Assembly (NCBI GenBank): GCA_030765045.1
Contig: CM060967.1
Location: 151,905,751-151,969,750, forward strand
Length of the DNA: 64,000 nucleotides
Origin: Tenodera sinensis
Lineage: Eukaryota > Arthropoda > Insecta > Mantodea > Mantidae
Reading direction: 5' to 3'
The position numbers and the translations under genes were made by a program. Below, piece by piece: positions 24,246 through 35,984 of this stretch; position 1 is the first letter of the stretch, and the number at the start of each line of letters is the position of its first letter. The notes under the pieces were generated by a model. The model saw only the letters and a list, made by a program, of their open reading frames with translations. It had not been told where the DNA came from and did no database searches.

Positions 24246-24534
24246 ATGTGCTGGAACTCCTGCTGTAAAATCTCGGCGACATCGATATCTACTTGTTGCA
24301 ATTGTGACGCCATTCATTCACTATGCATGTCCTGGTATCTCGTCCATTACGGAACCTCGGAAAAGGGAAGGGCCGAAAATGTGTTGCACTCAATCCAACC
24401 CATCCTATGACGTGACTAGATGCTTCCGTTCATTATACATTCATCTACGAAAAGGACTTCATTATCATTATGTTAGGAACCCTTTAACAAGCATCCCATA
24501 TGCCTCTTTAAGGTGCATCTATATCAGAATCGCT

Positions 24535-24575
24535 CAATTCATTGACGTGGAATGCACGGATTCGATTCCCGGCTA
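24535..24575 (+). repeat. tRNA-like 3' half (B box)
   Basis: ATGCACGGATTCGATTCCCG is a good T-arm/B-box sequence. No matching A box or acceptor stem is evident upstream, so a SINE remnant is more likely than a tRNA gene. Confidence 0.3.
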
Positions 24576-24690
24576 AAGTAAGAAAATTTACTTTGATTAG
24601 GATCTTTCCCTACCCTACCCAGTCATGAAGTATGCATGTCTATATGATTGTGATTGCAATACAAGTTACAATTGATTAAAACCCATCAAA

Positions 24691-24805
24691 GACAAGGTGA
24701 CGGGTTCAAATCCGGCCCAAACAGAACTCCTGCGGGACAGAATTCCGGTACACCGGCGGCGCTGATATAGTGCAATTGACAGCGTCGTAAACAAAAAGAA
24801 AATAA
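24691..24805 (+). repeat. SINE-T copy, partial head and deleted body
   Basis: Contains the B box GGGTTCAAATCC, GGCCCAAACAG, CTCCTGCGGGACAG, ATTCCGGTACACCGGCGGCG and GCAATTGACAGCGTCG. The middle of the body is missing. Confidence 0.65.
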
Positions 24806-25061
24806 CAAGACTCTTAAAAATTTGAAGTTTTCTTCTAAAAATGATGATCATCGCTTTAACTTGGTTTAACGGCATTCTGTCGAAACTTTATCATATCCTT
24901 CACTGGATTGGATTACACAAGCGCTTTCGAAGGCTCTACTGCCGTTAAGCCAAGTTAAAACAAAACTCTTGTCAAAGCCGAGTATGGCCATTGAAGTAAG
25001 GGGGCTATACAACTCAAACAATTAAAAAGTCTTGTATGTGTGCGTTACAGAGAGAAAGAGA

Positions 25062-25161
<100 letters not shown>

Positions 25162-25688
25162 GAGTGTATAGCATAACTAAAAAACGAAATGTTGAATACA
25201 TGCCAAACCTGGTATATAAGTGTAGAGTAAAAATTGCGTATGTGGAAAAAAAACTATATTTACCATATTCTGGGTGTGAAGTATTGCCATTACAACTTGT
25301 GCAATAAAGGAATGCTGTATAATGCTACATGTACACAACAAGCGATTTCGAGCCTGAACCCCTATGCGCATTCTTAAGCGGCGTTATTGCTTTATTTGAA
25401 GCATTATTTATTTAACTCAATATACGTTAACATGCTACTTACAGTTTTGTCTACCTTCTTTGTATGTTTGATGTGTAATGCAATTACTTAATAATATACA
25501 AAACTGTAGACTACATGAATGTTGTTTAAGGTTATATATTTCATTGTTCGTACTCGCTGTTTAATATTAAATTGCATTTGTTTTGTTTACTTTATTTTAC
25601 TCGTTTTTTTTTATAATACAGCCTATATCCACACAACAGTGTTATTACACCACCTTGTTTTACTGCGTCGAAATCGTAGCTTGTAGAC

Positions 25689-25929
25689 TAAAAAATTAAA
25701 ATAAAAATTATTTTGTTGTTTAACGACGCTGTCAATTGCCAGGATCACATCAGCGTCGCCGGTGTGCCGGAATTTCGTCCCGCAGGAGTTCTTTTACATG
25801 CCAGTAAATCTACTGACATGGAGCTGTCGTTTTTAAGCACACTTAAAAACCATCGGCCTGGGCCGGGTTTGAACCCGCGACCTTGGGATCAGTAGACCAG
25901 CGTCTAACCAACTGAGCCACCCAGACCGA
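25689..25929 (-). repeat. Full-length tRNA-derived SINE-T with 14-bp target duplication
   Basis: This is the best copy of the commonest SINE. Read on the minus strand it starts TCGGTCTGGGTGGCTCAGTT (A-box region) and has the B box GCGGGTTCAAACCC. The body continues with TTTTTAAGTGTGCTTAAAAA, CGACAGCTCCATGTCAGTAG, CTCCTGCGGGACGAAATTCC, GGCACACCGGCGACGCTG and GGCAATTGACAGCGTCGTTA. It ends in an A/T-rich tail. The direct repeat CGTAGCTTGTAGAC flanks it at 25675-25688 and 25930-25943, as expected for LINE-driven insertion. Close similarity to the tRNA consensus boxes suggests a relatively young copy. Confidence 0.88.
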
Positions 25930-26477
25930 CGTAGCTTGTAGACGATTTGTTCATAAGTATTTCCCACCACATACGGACATTTTGATTATCAGTGTCAGAT
26001 CCGTTCTCTAGAGAGTCCTGGCTTCGGATGCAAGGAGGGGTGAGGCGGAGAAGTGTATAAATAAGCACGCCAAGGCTTCGGAATCTCATGTCGCTCTACC
26101 CGCCCGAGCGTCTTTGAAATGTGCCATATGAACACGACTGGCTTGGAGTTGGCAAGAACGCTGTTTTTAATATTGTGCGATTGTTATGGTCCTCAACAGC
26201 TGTATTAGTACTATTTATTTCTTAGTGTACAATGTACCAGACAGTTGCTAGTGCTAATTCTTCGAAATGGATGAACAATGCGTAATAAAACAGTAAAACG
26301 AGCATACTCAGAGTTGAAATACAAGGATAAACTAGTAAACTAAAACAGGGAAGGCCTATTACTGCTCTTCCACACTTGTAGTGTGAGCAGAAGGAACAAA
26401 ATAAGAACCCTTAGAAAATATATTTTAATACATACAATTACGATGAGTATGTGTGGCTGACTGGTTCATGCGAATTG

Positions 26478-27095
26478 AATAGCCTTTATTGCTGGCCATG
26501 CTTGTTCGCAACTGAGAAAACGCCCTGAAATACGACGGGTGTGGCAAATTTAGCGTATTTAATCACAGCTTTGGATAAGCACAAGAGATCAACAATTAGA
26601 AACATAGGATTTGAAGAAGTATGGTCCGAAACTATGTGCGCTGCTAATGAAGAGCACGAAGAAAAGTCTAGAAAGAGAAGATGGAACCCAGTCTTCGAAC
26701 TTTAAGATTTTCTGAGAAGTCCTGGATACACTAACAACTCAAACTAAATTAAGATTTGAATCATAGAAACAGTTGAAATTTCTGGCCTTACTGGATTCTA
26801 AACATATTGCGAGTTACGATAAAAACTTTCCAACAAATGTATTACGTGAGCCGAGAAAACCATGTTTTCTATTTCGATATACTGTCTTTGAAATACGAAC
26901 TGAAGTGTTATATTCACCTCAAAAATGTTCTAACAAGTACGTTCAAACCATTGCAAATTATATGATGTGTACAGTAAGTTTATAAACTTTGTGAACAGAT
27001 TTTAACCTTTCCTCCCATTACTGCAAGTGTAGAAAGGAGTTTTTCAGCCTTGAAACGGATAAAACTTTATTTACGGGCGAAGTCAAATAGCTGAA
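26478..27095 (+). pseudogene. hAT-type transposase with TTF-type zinc finger (ZMYM1-like), decayed
   Basis: Segments in broken frames follow the order of this family. First, NSLYCWPCLLFATEKTP, then a TGA where Trp is usual, then LITALDKHKRSTIRN: the TTF-type finger. Next comes a mid-domain segment (26773-26985) reading FLALLDSKHIASYDKNFP. Last is PPITASVERSFSALKRIKLY, the hAT dimerisation motif, ending at 27093-27095. The catalytic core between the finger and the C-terminus is mostly missing, so this is a shortened dead copy. Terminal repeats were not identified. Confidence 0.7.
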
Positions 27096-27541
27096 ATTTT
27101 AAATACAACAGACCTACATTCAATGAATAGCCTAATAATGTAAAATCGTTCATTTATATTCATCATATGTCTAATTCATTTCCCTTGATTAAACGTTAAA
27201 ATTATTGTTCTCACAAGCTGCTGGATTAGTAACAATGCCAACTGTAAAAATAAATCCTAAAATTTGGAATGTTATTGTAAGTTGTTCACTTTTAAATCGC
27301 TATTAGTATTGAATAGTATTAAATACGTGAATTATTAATTATTTTGCGGAATACTCTAAACAAATGCTACTCGAGATTATCATATTTGTGAAACCCTCTC
27401 GTGGTATTACTACAGATAATGCAATACTTTTTGAATGCTCATAACTATTAGTCAAAACCATGCTTAAAAACAATTGCATATATGTATATTGCAGGAATTC
27501 CCTTAAATTTAACTACAGACTTCAGGAAAACATAGCATATA

Positions 27542-28310
27542 CAGTTGAAACTGCTTTATACGTAACCAGTGCTAAGTAATTTGTATTTATACGTACATTT
27601 TTGTAGACCACGGCCAAATGTAATTTAGAAGCGTGTTAATTAATATGCAATTTATATGTAATTCGTCGTTATATGTATTACATTTCAGTGAAATACAACT
27701 GAGTTTTACATAATTATGAACATACACTATCTTAAAAGAAATTCGAGGGGTATTTTCCTTATCTCTGTTGACAAAGACCCAAGCTGAGCGATCGGCTTTC
27801 GGCCGCGAAAACAAAAGACAGAGAGGTTTGCTGGTAGAGCCGGCGGTTTTCGGTGTGACAATTTCGTAGCAACAAATGAGAAGTAAAGGTAAAATTTCAT
27901 TTCTCAATTGCACTTAATCAGCCATGGTGAACAGAAAAAGGAAATGTTATACCCTAGATCTGAAAGTAAAATTCATACAAGAGGTGCAACTTAATCCACA
28001 CAAAACCAAAATTTCTTGAGACTTAGGAACTTCTTATACCATGCTACGTAGCCATAGTAATAAAATGAGATGTATGCACTTAATGCAAAAAAAGTGAACA
28101 AGCCAAATTAACTGATTTCTTTAAAGCAGGGTCAAATTCAAAATAATGTTTTCTTTGTATATATCTTTGCAAGCTTTTACAAATGTAGGTCTACTGTATT
28201 GCTTTTTTAAAAAATTATGATACCTTATCAAAATCTCATTTGTAAGTAACTCTGAGTTACAAGTAATCTTCCCTCTTTCCCTTGATGCATGCAGTAATGA
28301 GATTCAACTG
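27542..28310 (+). mobile_element. Tigger/pogo element, internally deleted, both ends intact
   Basis: The 769-bp unit starts CAGTTGAA, ends TTCAACTG and is flanked by TA on both sides (27540-27541 and 28311-28312), the target rule of the Tc1/mariner/pogo superfamily. An ATG at 27924 opens an N-terminal helix-turn-helix region (MVNRKRKCYTLDLKVKFIQE, NPHKTKIS) like that of Tigger/CENP-B proteins, broken by TGA at about 28017. A short distance on, KKSEQAKLTDFFKAGSNSK and a stop at 28144 give the usual Tigger C-terminus. The catalytic DDE region is absent, so the element would depend on an outside transposase. Confidence 0.85.
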
Positions 28311-28626
28311 TATATATGAGTAGAACTGAGCCACCTAATATAAGATTCACTTCTAAAATTGCTGACTAATGTAAGCAGCATTTCAGCAAATATGTTACAA
28401 ATACAGAGAAACAGGCTCATATGAAAAACGAGAGTGGAAATCTGATGCAATGATAGATGTGAATTGCTAGCTCACTTCTTATAAAAAGAAATTAATTGAG
28501 TAGACTTAGATGTAGCACATTAACACAACAAATTTTACCATCATTCAGAAATAGCAAGAAAAATTATCACTGATTGTAACTTCAGCTGGCTACAAGAGCA
28601 TACAGAGGGGGCCAAGGAGGCTAAAG

Positions 28627-29166
28627 CAGGGTTTAAGTTACAGTCACTTTTGACTACTCGAAGTTGAAGAATGAAATAAATCTTAAAACATCATTCGCAA
28701 AAATGCAACAAGTATCTGTCACAGAAGCAAATGATAAGAGGCTATAAACACAAGCTCCCAACAAGCCACAAGAATTGGTCACAGAAACAAACCATATACC
28801 ATTTTCCTCCCAGCTAGTGTTCATTTCTGATCGTGTGTGCATGGTTCGCTCATTCTTGTCAAATGGACACTGTGTAGGTGTGTGCTTTTTAATAATGAAT
28901 TTACTTTAAGGAAGTAACGGAAGTACTGTAGTGTGGATATGATATGAAATGTGTGGTCTATATGTGTAAAAGTTAATTTTAAAAAAATAATAAAAGTTCA
29001 CTCAGTAAATTACTGTATGCTTCAATTCAATATACACATATTTCAGTTTTAAACCCACCATTCATAGTATAATTTATAAATTTTACTACCAGCAGAATTT
29101 TGTGCAAATGTTAATTTTGATTTGTGCATTTTTGCAACATTGTTTTATTTTCTAGCTTAAACCCTG
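28627..29166. mobile_element. Candidate hAT-like MITE
   Basis: The 540-bp unit has perfect 11-base inverted ends, CAGGGTTTAAG and CTTAAACCCTG, in the style of hAT termini. The flanking octamers (GGCTAAAG and GACTACAT) agree at only five of eight positions, so the target duplication is doubtful. Inside, an inverted pair AAAATGCAAC / TTTTGCAAC lies near each end. No coding domain is seen. Confidence 0.45.
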
Positions 29167-29503
29167 GACTACATCATCCTCCTACCCAAATCCAAATTGT
29201 TCATATTGAAGCACTGCAATCTGATTTTTGTTTTCTGTAACTTTTTTATACTTAGTTCACTATAAAATTATAAAACCATGGTAAATACTAAAGGGTGACA
29301 GGGAATTCACCAAGTTATTTTGGAAAATTATCACTCTATACATAGGTTGGCAACGTTGATTAAATGACCCGCTCTACTCATTTTACCATCTCCATGCTCT
29401 GTAGTTACAGTGAAGTGAAAACAGGCATAGTGTGTATCACTATGATCCAGTGATTAACACACTGATTGTGTAGGAATCCTAGCTGATGAGCAAAGACTGC
29501 AAC

Positions 29504-30103
29504 TTAGGCAGAATGCCTTTTTAAATATGTCAAATCTATCTTCAATTTGAAAGTGAATCTGTACGAATTATACCTTTGTGATTGAAATGCCAGTTTTATG
29601 TTGCCTTTTTCTGCCTTTTTAAATATAAATGCCTATTTTACAAAATAAATACTTTTTGTTGCCTTTATTTCATTATTTTTCATTATCTGGATAAACTTAG
29701 ACACATTTTAAAAATTCTATTGTGGTTGAAATGGATCCTACAATGATGCTATGTTTTACATTAGCTCCAATAACCTCTGTCAATGTTGAGAGGTCATTTT
29801 GTCATATGAAAAATGTGTTATCTGACAGGAGACTCAACATGACCCCAGAGAACTTAAAAAAGCATTTGGTTGTCATGTGCAATGAATAAGGCACTGCAAT
29901 ACACAGGTCTTTTTAAAAAATATTTCATTTTTGTGTCAATTACAACACTAGTTATTTGTTTAAAACTTTGAAGTTCTTTAAAATATGACAATTGAGTTAT
30001 TGAATAGTGTAATCTATCGAATAAAGTTTTTTTTTTAAATTTGCTGTTTTAGTTATTTATAATGCCTTTTTGTCTGTCTATTTTAATGATTTATAATGCC
30101 TAA
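29504..30103 (+). mobile_element. hAT element remnant with C-terminal dimerisation domain
   Basis: The unit is bounded by TTAGGCA (29504-29510) and TGCCTAA (30097-30103). Between them, 29731-29889 is an intact end of a hAT transposase: APITSVNVERSFCHMKNVLS, DRRLNMTPENLKKHLVVMCN and a stop. ERSF..MK..LSDRR..M.PE is the hATC signature needed for transposase dimers. The DDE core and BED finger are missing. Flanking octamers are only partly alike. The sequence on each side resembles repeat R2 at 10.6-10.8 kb, consistent with insertion into an older repeat. Confidence 0.7.
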
Positions 30104-30254
30104 ACTTCCAGTCTCTGCTGATGGGTTTTGTCTCTATGTACCCCTGTTTGCCAAGTCCTGTGAATACAAGGTTGGTATCCTCACAGGATAAATCTCCAAA
30201 GTGGTGATTACAATTCAGATTTTTAGGTACTAAAAACTGGGGAATTATTTATTT

Positions 30255-30590
30255 TTATGTGCTTAAAATGTCAAAAAATGTGCCAAAACAAATAAAATAT
30301 TTTTTTAAGATTTTAATGGCTGCACTAATACAAATGTACATCATGCTTACCAGACATTGTTTGCGGAAGGGATCACCATGTGCTTCCATCCTGAAAAATT
30401 GACGACTTTCACGAAGAATTGAATTTGAATTTAGAATGTTTTTTATCACTTAAATATTGCGTTACTTGTGAACATTGGTCTTCCATTATAGTTTTACCAC
30501 ATGGTAGACTATATAGTATTTTACCATCACAACTGAAAATACCCTTAAATTCCACAGCATATTGTTGTACATGTTAACTTGCACTACTTT
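30255..30590 (-). pseudogene. hAT-like N-terminal BED/CGGBP1-like fragment
   Basis: On the minus strand the frame reads AVEFKGIFSCDGKILYSLPC, GKTIMEDQCSQVTQYLSDKK, then HSKF, ending at a TGA at 30410. The pattern (SCDGK.LYC..C...., then V.QHL...KH) is that of the BED-like zinc finger at the start of many insect hAT transposases, with the second Cys and the first His degraded. A following frame (30255-30449) continues the linker. It is opposite in orientation to the neighbouring hATC remnant, so the two need not come from one copy. Confidence 0.5.
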
Positions 30591-31274
30591 TCACTCTGGG
30601 TGTGTTTAATCCACTATGAAATCAAAACTATCGACACGTTACTTCCCAACACCACTACACAACTAGAAGGTTTTATAAACTTTAAGGATTCACAAATGAC
30701 TAATTGACTATAGAGTTTAATGACTGCCTACAAGCGTCAGTATATAGACTAGTAGACTCAGATGCTTGATCAAGTTCATGGCAGAGGAGGAATTCCCCAC
30801 TCTTATTTTGAGGGCTCATGTAGCTTGAGAAAGCAGGATGTTTATATGTTCTTCCAGCAGAAGGGATACCATAGCTCACATATCAGTTCTTCCAATAATG
30901 AATAACAAATTGCGACACCTGGCTTATGTAATTCAGCATTACAGAAGATGAAGGCTGACTTGTTAAAAATAACTTTGCTGCTGCTTTTTTGCAACTTTAT
31001 GTAAGCACGAGAAAATTATTTTAAAAATAGGTCTCCTTTTTGCGATTTTTCTGTAATTTCTGTGAATGTCCGAAAATATTTATTTGCATAAAAAAATCAG
31101 AAAATATTTGTTATTATGTGTAATACAACTCAAAATATTTGCTCCGGTATGAATCTCCGTAACATTAAACTCCATTTCGAGTTTGCATCAGGATGCACAC
31201 AAAACATGTATTTACCTAAGGATTCGAGCCCTAGTGGTGATGGAATGAAGATATGACTGATTGTTTCATCTATT

Positions 31275-32057
31275 ATTTTCTCTACCACATAAGTATAGGA
31301 AGTAATGTATTCCACTCCAAAATTCGCTGTCAAGATTTCACCTGAAATATGTTTTGAGACCCCCTGAATCCAAAAGAATGCGTTTTTAGAAAAAGGTCTG
31401 TGTGTGTGTGTCTATCAGTCTGTGGACAGCATACTCAAAAACAAAGCCGATTAAAAAACAAAGTTGGTATTTAAGTTTAATGTCTTTCAAGGATGCAACA
31501 TGAAGATTTTGAAGAAACTAGGCCCACCCTAAACTAACCTTCACATGGAAAATTTTTATTTTCTTGAAAATGGCTCTAACGATTTTGATTAAAATGTCAT
31601 ATGTTTGAGACATTTTTATGACAAAATGAAAGGTATGTGTTGCATTTTCTGGCTATAGCCCTTGAAGTTCTACTTACTCTAGATGACTTTTGCATAACTG
31701 GTAAACCATAAGAGATAGAATAAGTCTTACTGCACAAAAAATGTAGATCTTGCTAAAACACACAATTTATGTCTGAATAAATTTTTTTTTAGTGAACCAT
31801 TTCAGAGATATTCCTCATTACTTGTGTGAGAACTTATACTTCTGTATGTTTTTACATGTTAACTGTGCAAAGAGAATGGAATATGAAAGCTTTAAAAGAT
31901 TTTACTATCGTTCATAGCCTACTGCATTCTCATATTTCTGTTGCACATGCAAGAAAACTAGCAATAAGATAATTTCTAAAAATGTTTATCTCAGCTAACA
32001 TAAAGAAGATAGAAGAATAAGAGCCGTAAGAATCGTTAGTACAAGAGTAGAGAAAGT
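31275..32057 (+). repeat. ACTTTC-family ~800-bp repeat, near-complete copy
   Basis: Starts ATTTTCTCTACC and ends AGTAGAGAAAGT, a degraded inverted pair. Internal landmarks in order are GATTTCACCTGAAATATG, TTTAGAAAAAGGTC, CTTTCAAGGATGCAACATG, AAAATGGCTCTAACGATTTT, TTGCATAACTGGTAAACCAT, TTTCAGAGATATTCCTCATT and TTAAAAGATTTTACTATCG. The conserved CATGTGAATGCAATACATCA follows the 3' motif. Non-coding. Confidence 0.75.
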
Positions 32058-32099
32058 CATGTGAATGCAATACATCAGATTTTTTTTTTTGTTTCAGCC

Positions 32100-34045
32100 C
32101 CACTCTCTGCATATGCCTCTGAATGGTTATAACTATATTTTCAATCAGTACTCGGAGACTAAGTTCCTGCATGATAGTTAAAAGAATATAAATAAAATAA
32201 TTTGTTCCAACAATTAGTATTGCATAACTGAATGCGTATCACGCTATTTTACAATGATAATGAAGCTGCATATATAAGGAACAGTTTTATTACAATTACA
32301 AGGTGCACACAAATAGTCAAAGACAAATGAGGAAAGGATAATTCTCAAGAAGTTTGTGTGCTAATATAGATATTGCTGAAAGCAATGCAAGTGCAGATCA
32401 TCTGGAATGAAATTAGTATATATTGTGCAAGTAACTGCAAAATGCATGGATAAATTTTTGCTCATGTAATAGCTGCATAATGTCACATACAATTTTCTAA
32501 TATCACCTTTTGTGTAACATTAATTAGAAATAGTATACAATTATTATTTCATATACTATGAAATTAACATTAGTATAAATTAAGTATATTTTTAATGAAT
32601 TCCACTGAAGTGGAACTATTATCATTATTTCATTGGCGTGATTGGTGTTGGTTTCCATTTTTATAATATAGAGACACAGCTAAATGAGGAAAACAAGCAC
32701 CAAATAGTTTTTCCAAAATAAAATTTAGAAACTATGTGTAATATAAATAGAAAGATTAAATAATGGTGTAACAGAATGAGTAAAGAATGTTTGAAATACA
32801 GAAACTAAGTTTAATGAAATTGTGATGTACAGCTTTTTTTTCTTATTATGATCTAAAAATTATTATTGTAAACAAAATATTGCACATATAATAACATATC
32901 CAGATGAAACACTTACGCATTTTATGATTAAAAGCTTACTTGATTTTATTCTCAATGATAAATGTTTTTTAATTGTTTTAATTGTCATAATACAACTTAG
33001 TGACCATTACAATGTGATCACATAATTTTTTACACAGTACTTTTCTGAAATGCACATCCGATTACATACATTATTAAGAAGTTAGTTGGATTACATGCAT
33101 TTGCTTTCCTTACACCATCTAGGGGTTATTGCCCTTCAGGAATGCCATGACTTAAATCTAAATATTTAAGTAAACGAACTGAAATGACTACATATATTAA
33201 TCAATTTCATCCTTCTCAAGGTGAAAATAAGTGTTTCACATTCTGTTTGTAATACAGGACTCTCTGTTCACTACACCAGTAACAAATATTCCATTACTAA
33301 CTAGTGCAGAATTTTCATATTTCTTGATTCATATCTTTATGGTTGATGGCAAAACTGTTCAATCATAAGCCACAGTGAGCCAAAAATTATTTTCCTTGCC
33401 ATACAAGATCCTCCTAAAGAGTATTTGTCTGAGAACAGTAAAACTTCTCATGATTAACACATATTAGCTTAAAAATCAAGCAACTAAACTACTATACACT
33501 TCATGCTCTGTTAATCAACAAAACCAATAAACCACTGGAGGTTCGGGATTACTTGCATGCACATTACCTTCCAGAGCTTTTTTTTTAAAAAACATGTGAT
33601 CTCAGAAAACACAGAACAGGAACACGGGTATCTCATAACAAAATAATTAAGTTTATATCCTTAGCAGTGTGATGTATCCCAAAATCTTTCTCCCTCTCTG
33701 AGTGAGTGCTCCTAAAACTTCGTTGATTACGGCCTTGAAGTTTTAGATTATAGTCATTAATTTTGTTTATCTATCTGAATTACGAAACTCATCTATTTCA
33801 TTTAGCAAAACAATTATTACATTACAAGTCTCGCTGGAAACTCGACGCAACAAAATGATATTATTACTAAACGTAATATGTTCTGCGAATTGAACCGAAA
33901 CCCTCGCTTAACCTAACCTGCATCAGTCAAAAGGATTGAGCCATTAATTTAAATATTTAATGTCCTTATTTCTGAAATTTTATTAGTTTAATGTCAACAT
34001 TTTTCTGGAAGATTTAACTTCTGAATGTAAGCAAATGCCATTCAT
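32100..34045. other. AT-rich stretch, no recognised feature
   Basis: Presumed intron or intergenic sequence downstream of the ATG exon at 34050-34167. No following exon with strong splice sites and coding potential was found. Confidence 0.35.
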
Positions 34046-34049
34046 ATAC

Positions 34050-34167
34050 CTTCTCTGTCCACAGGAACCCTGCTCCCAGAGCTGTCAGCATCCCCATCAG
34101 CATCAAATGCCAAATTGAAAATCTCTGGTCGATCCTGAACGGACACCACAGTTGCAGTATCTTCCAT
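34050..34167 (-). CDS. Candidate first coding exon of a second host gene
   Basis: On the minus strand an ATG at 34167 opens 39 codons that run without interruption into a splice donor (GAGAAG|GTATAT) at 34050, leaving phase 1. The peptide starts MEDTATVVSVQDRPEIFNLA and continues with an acidic, Ser/Gly-rich stretch (FDADGDADSSGSRVPVDRE). Codon use is balanced, unlike the surrounding AT-rich DNA. No mobile-element domain is recognised. The product is unknown and no downstream exon was located, so a long intron is implied. It might also be a chance open frame. Confidence 0.45.
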
Positions 34168-35178
34168 TTTTAACACTATATTGACCTAACTGCACATACA
34201 GAAACAATGAAATAAGATAAGTCTCTCTCAGCCGTTTGCCTGCTACTCAAAACCACATCATTATCCCTCTCTACTGCTCTGGCATTCTATTAGCTGTCAA
34301 AAATTTCACGCGAATACTGAGAATCCAAAATATTGACAATCAGTGCGTTTAGCGCTATCTAGGTGAAGAGCCTGCAACTATCATTCCGTAGCCGTAAAGC
34401 AACGGTAGCACAGTTACCCTGAGTATGACAGATTACCGATTGTTACCGATACAGTAGTAAAGCAATCAGGGAAGTTTCCTCCCTGGAAGCTTGTCATGAT
34501 AGACATATTCCTCATGAACCAAATGTTGAAGTATTGCACGCCTCTTCGAAGGTATGCCTCATTTGAGAGCAGTTCATACGATAAAACGAACGCCTTGAAA
34601 TCTACTAAGTAATTAAATAGCATTAATTACTTGCCATTAACACACATTCCCTCCAGCAGTCGTATAAATATGGATAAGTGCAACGATCTCGTAAACGTTT
34701 TTACTTAAATAAAGTTTTCCTAGTACGTACAGTTTATAACTTTATACCTACTCACTTCCTCTTTGAATTATCTCGATTAATCCACTTAATACATCTCAAT
34801 ATTTATGTACGTCATACTTGCATTTTTAGTGTAGATGCTTTCTATTAAATGCTCAATTTGTATCGTACACCACTGTCTTTTTATATTATCTGGGAAAACC
34901 CGAACTTTATCTTTTGTTTTCCCTGCCACCTAAGTACAGAACATACTGTATTCCAACCAAAAGTTCGGTATCTAAATTTCATGCGAAACGCGCACTCTGA
35001 GGTTTAAAAAATTCGGAAACTTCTATGTTTGCGAATGAATGCATAACGCAAAGACGCTAATTTCAACATCTTCCAATGATATGAAAAAAAAAAGCCTTTT
35101 AAAGAAAATCTCCCAACCCCAATCGCATAAAACATTTTTGTTTTATTCTTTAAAAATGTGATGTATTGCACTCACATG

Positions 35179-35978
35179 ACTTTCTCTACTTTTGTACTAA
35201 TCATTCTTACAAACTCTTATTCCTATATCTTCGTGTTAGTTAAAATAAACATTTGCACAAATTATCTTATTGGTTATTTCCTTGTAGGTGCAAGGGGAAT
35301 ATTAGAATACAGTAGGTCTTGTACGATAGTCACATCTTTTAAAGCTCTGAGATTCCGTTCTCTTTGCACACTTAACATTAAAAAAATTAACGATGTTCCA
35401 TTTCACGAAAGCTTTAAGGTTTTCGAAACTCACACACATAGCAAGGAATATCTCCGAAATGGTTCAACCTACAAGAAAATTTATTGAGACATAAATTGTG
35501 TATTTTAGCAAGATCTACATTTTTTGTATAGTATGATTTGGTCTATCTCTAACGGTTTACCAGTTATGCAAAAGTCGTCCAGAGTAAATACGACTACAGG
35601 GGCTATAGCCAGAAAATTCAAGATATGCATTTCATTTGTCATAAAAATATCTCAAACATGTGGCATTTTAATCAAAATCGTTAGAGCCACTTTATAGAAA
35701 ATCAAAATTTTCGAAAAATCTTCCATATAAGGGGTAGTTTAGGGTGGGGCTATTATCTTCAAAATCTTCGTGTCGCATCCTTAAAAGACATTAAACTTAA
35801 ATACCAACTTTGGTTTTTAACCGACTTTTCGTTTTTGAGTTATGCTGTGCACAGACACACACATGGACCTTTTTCTAAAAATGCTATTTTTTGGGTTCAG
35901 GCGTCCTCAAAACATACATTTCCGGTGAAATCTCGATATCGAATTTTTGGATTTCCCCTACTTACCAGTAGAGAAAGT
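35179..35978 (-). repeat. ACTTTC-family ~800-bp repeat, complete copy
   Basis: This copy is complete and shows the clearest ends: ACTTTCTCTACT at 35179-35190 and AGTAGAGAAAGT at 35967-35978, perfect 12-base inverted repeats 800 bp apart. On the plus strand it reads in reverse order: the reversed tail GATGTATTGCACTCACATG just outside, then the landmarks of the other copies back to GGTGAAATCTCGATATCGAA. It has no open frame with known domains. Confidence 0.8.
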
Positions 35979-35984
35979 AAAAAA

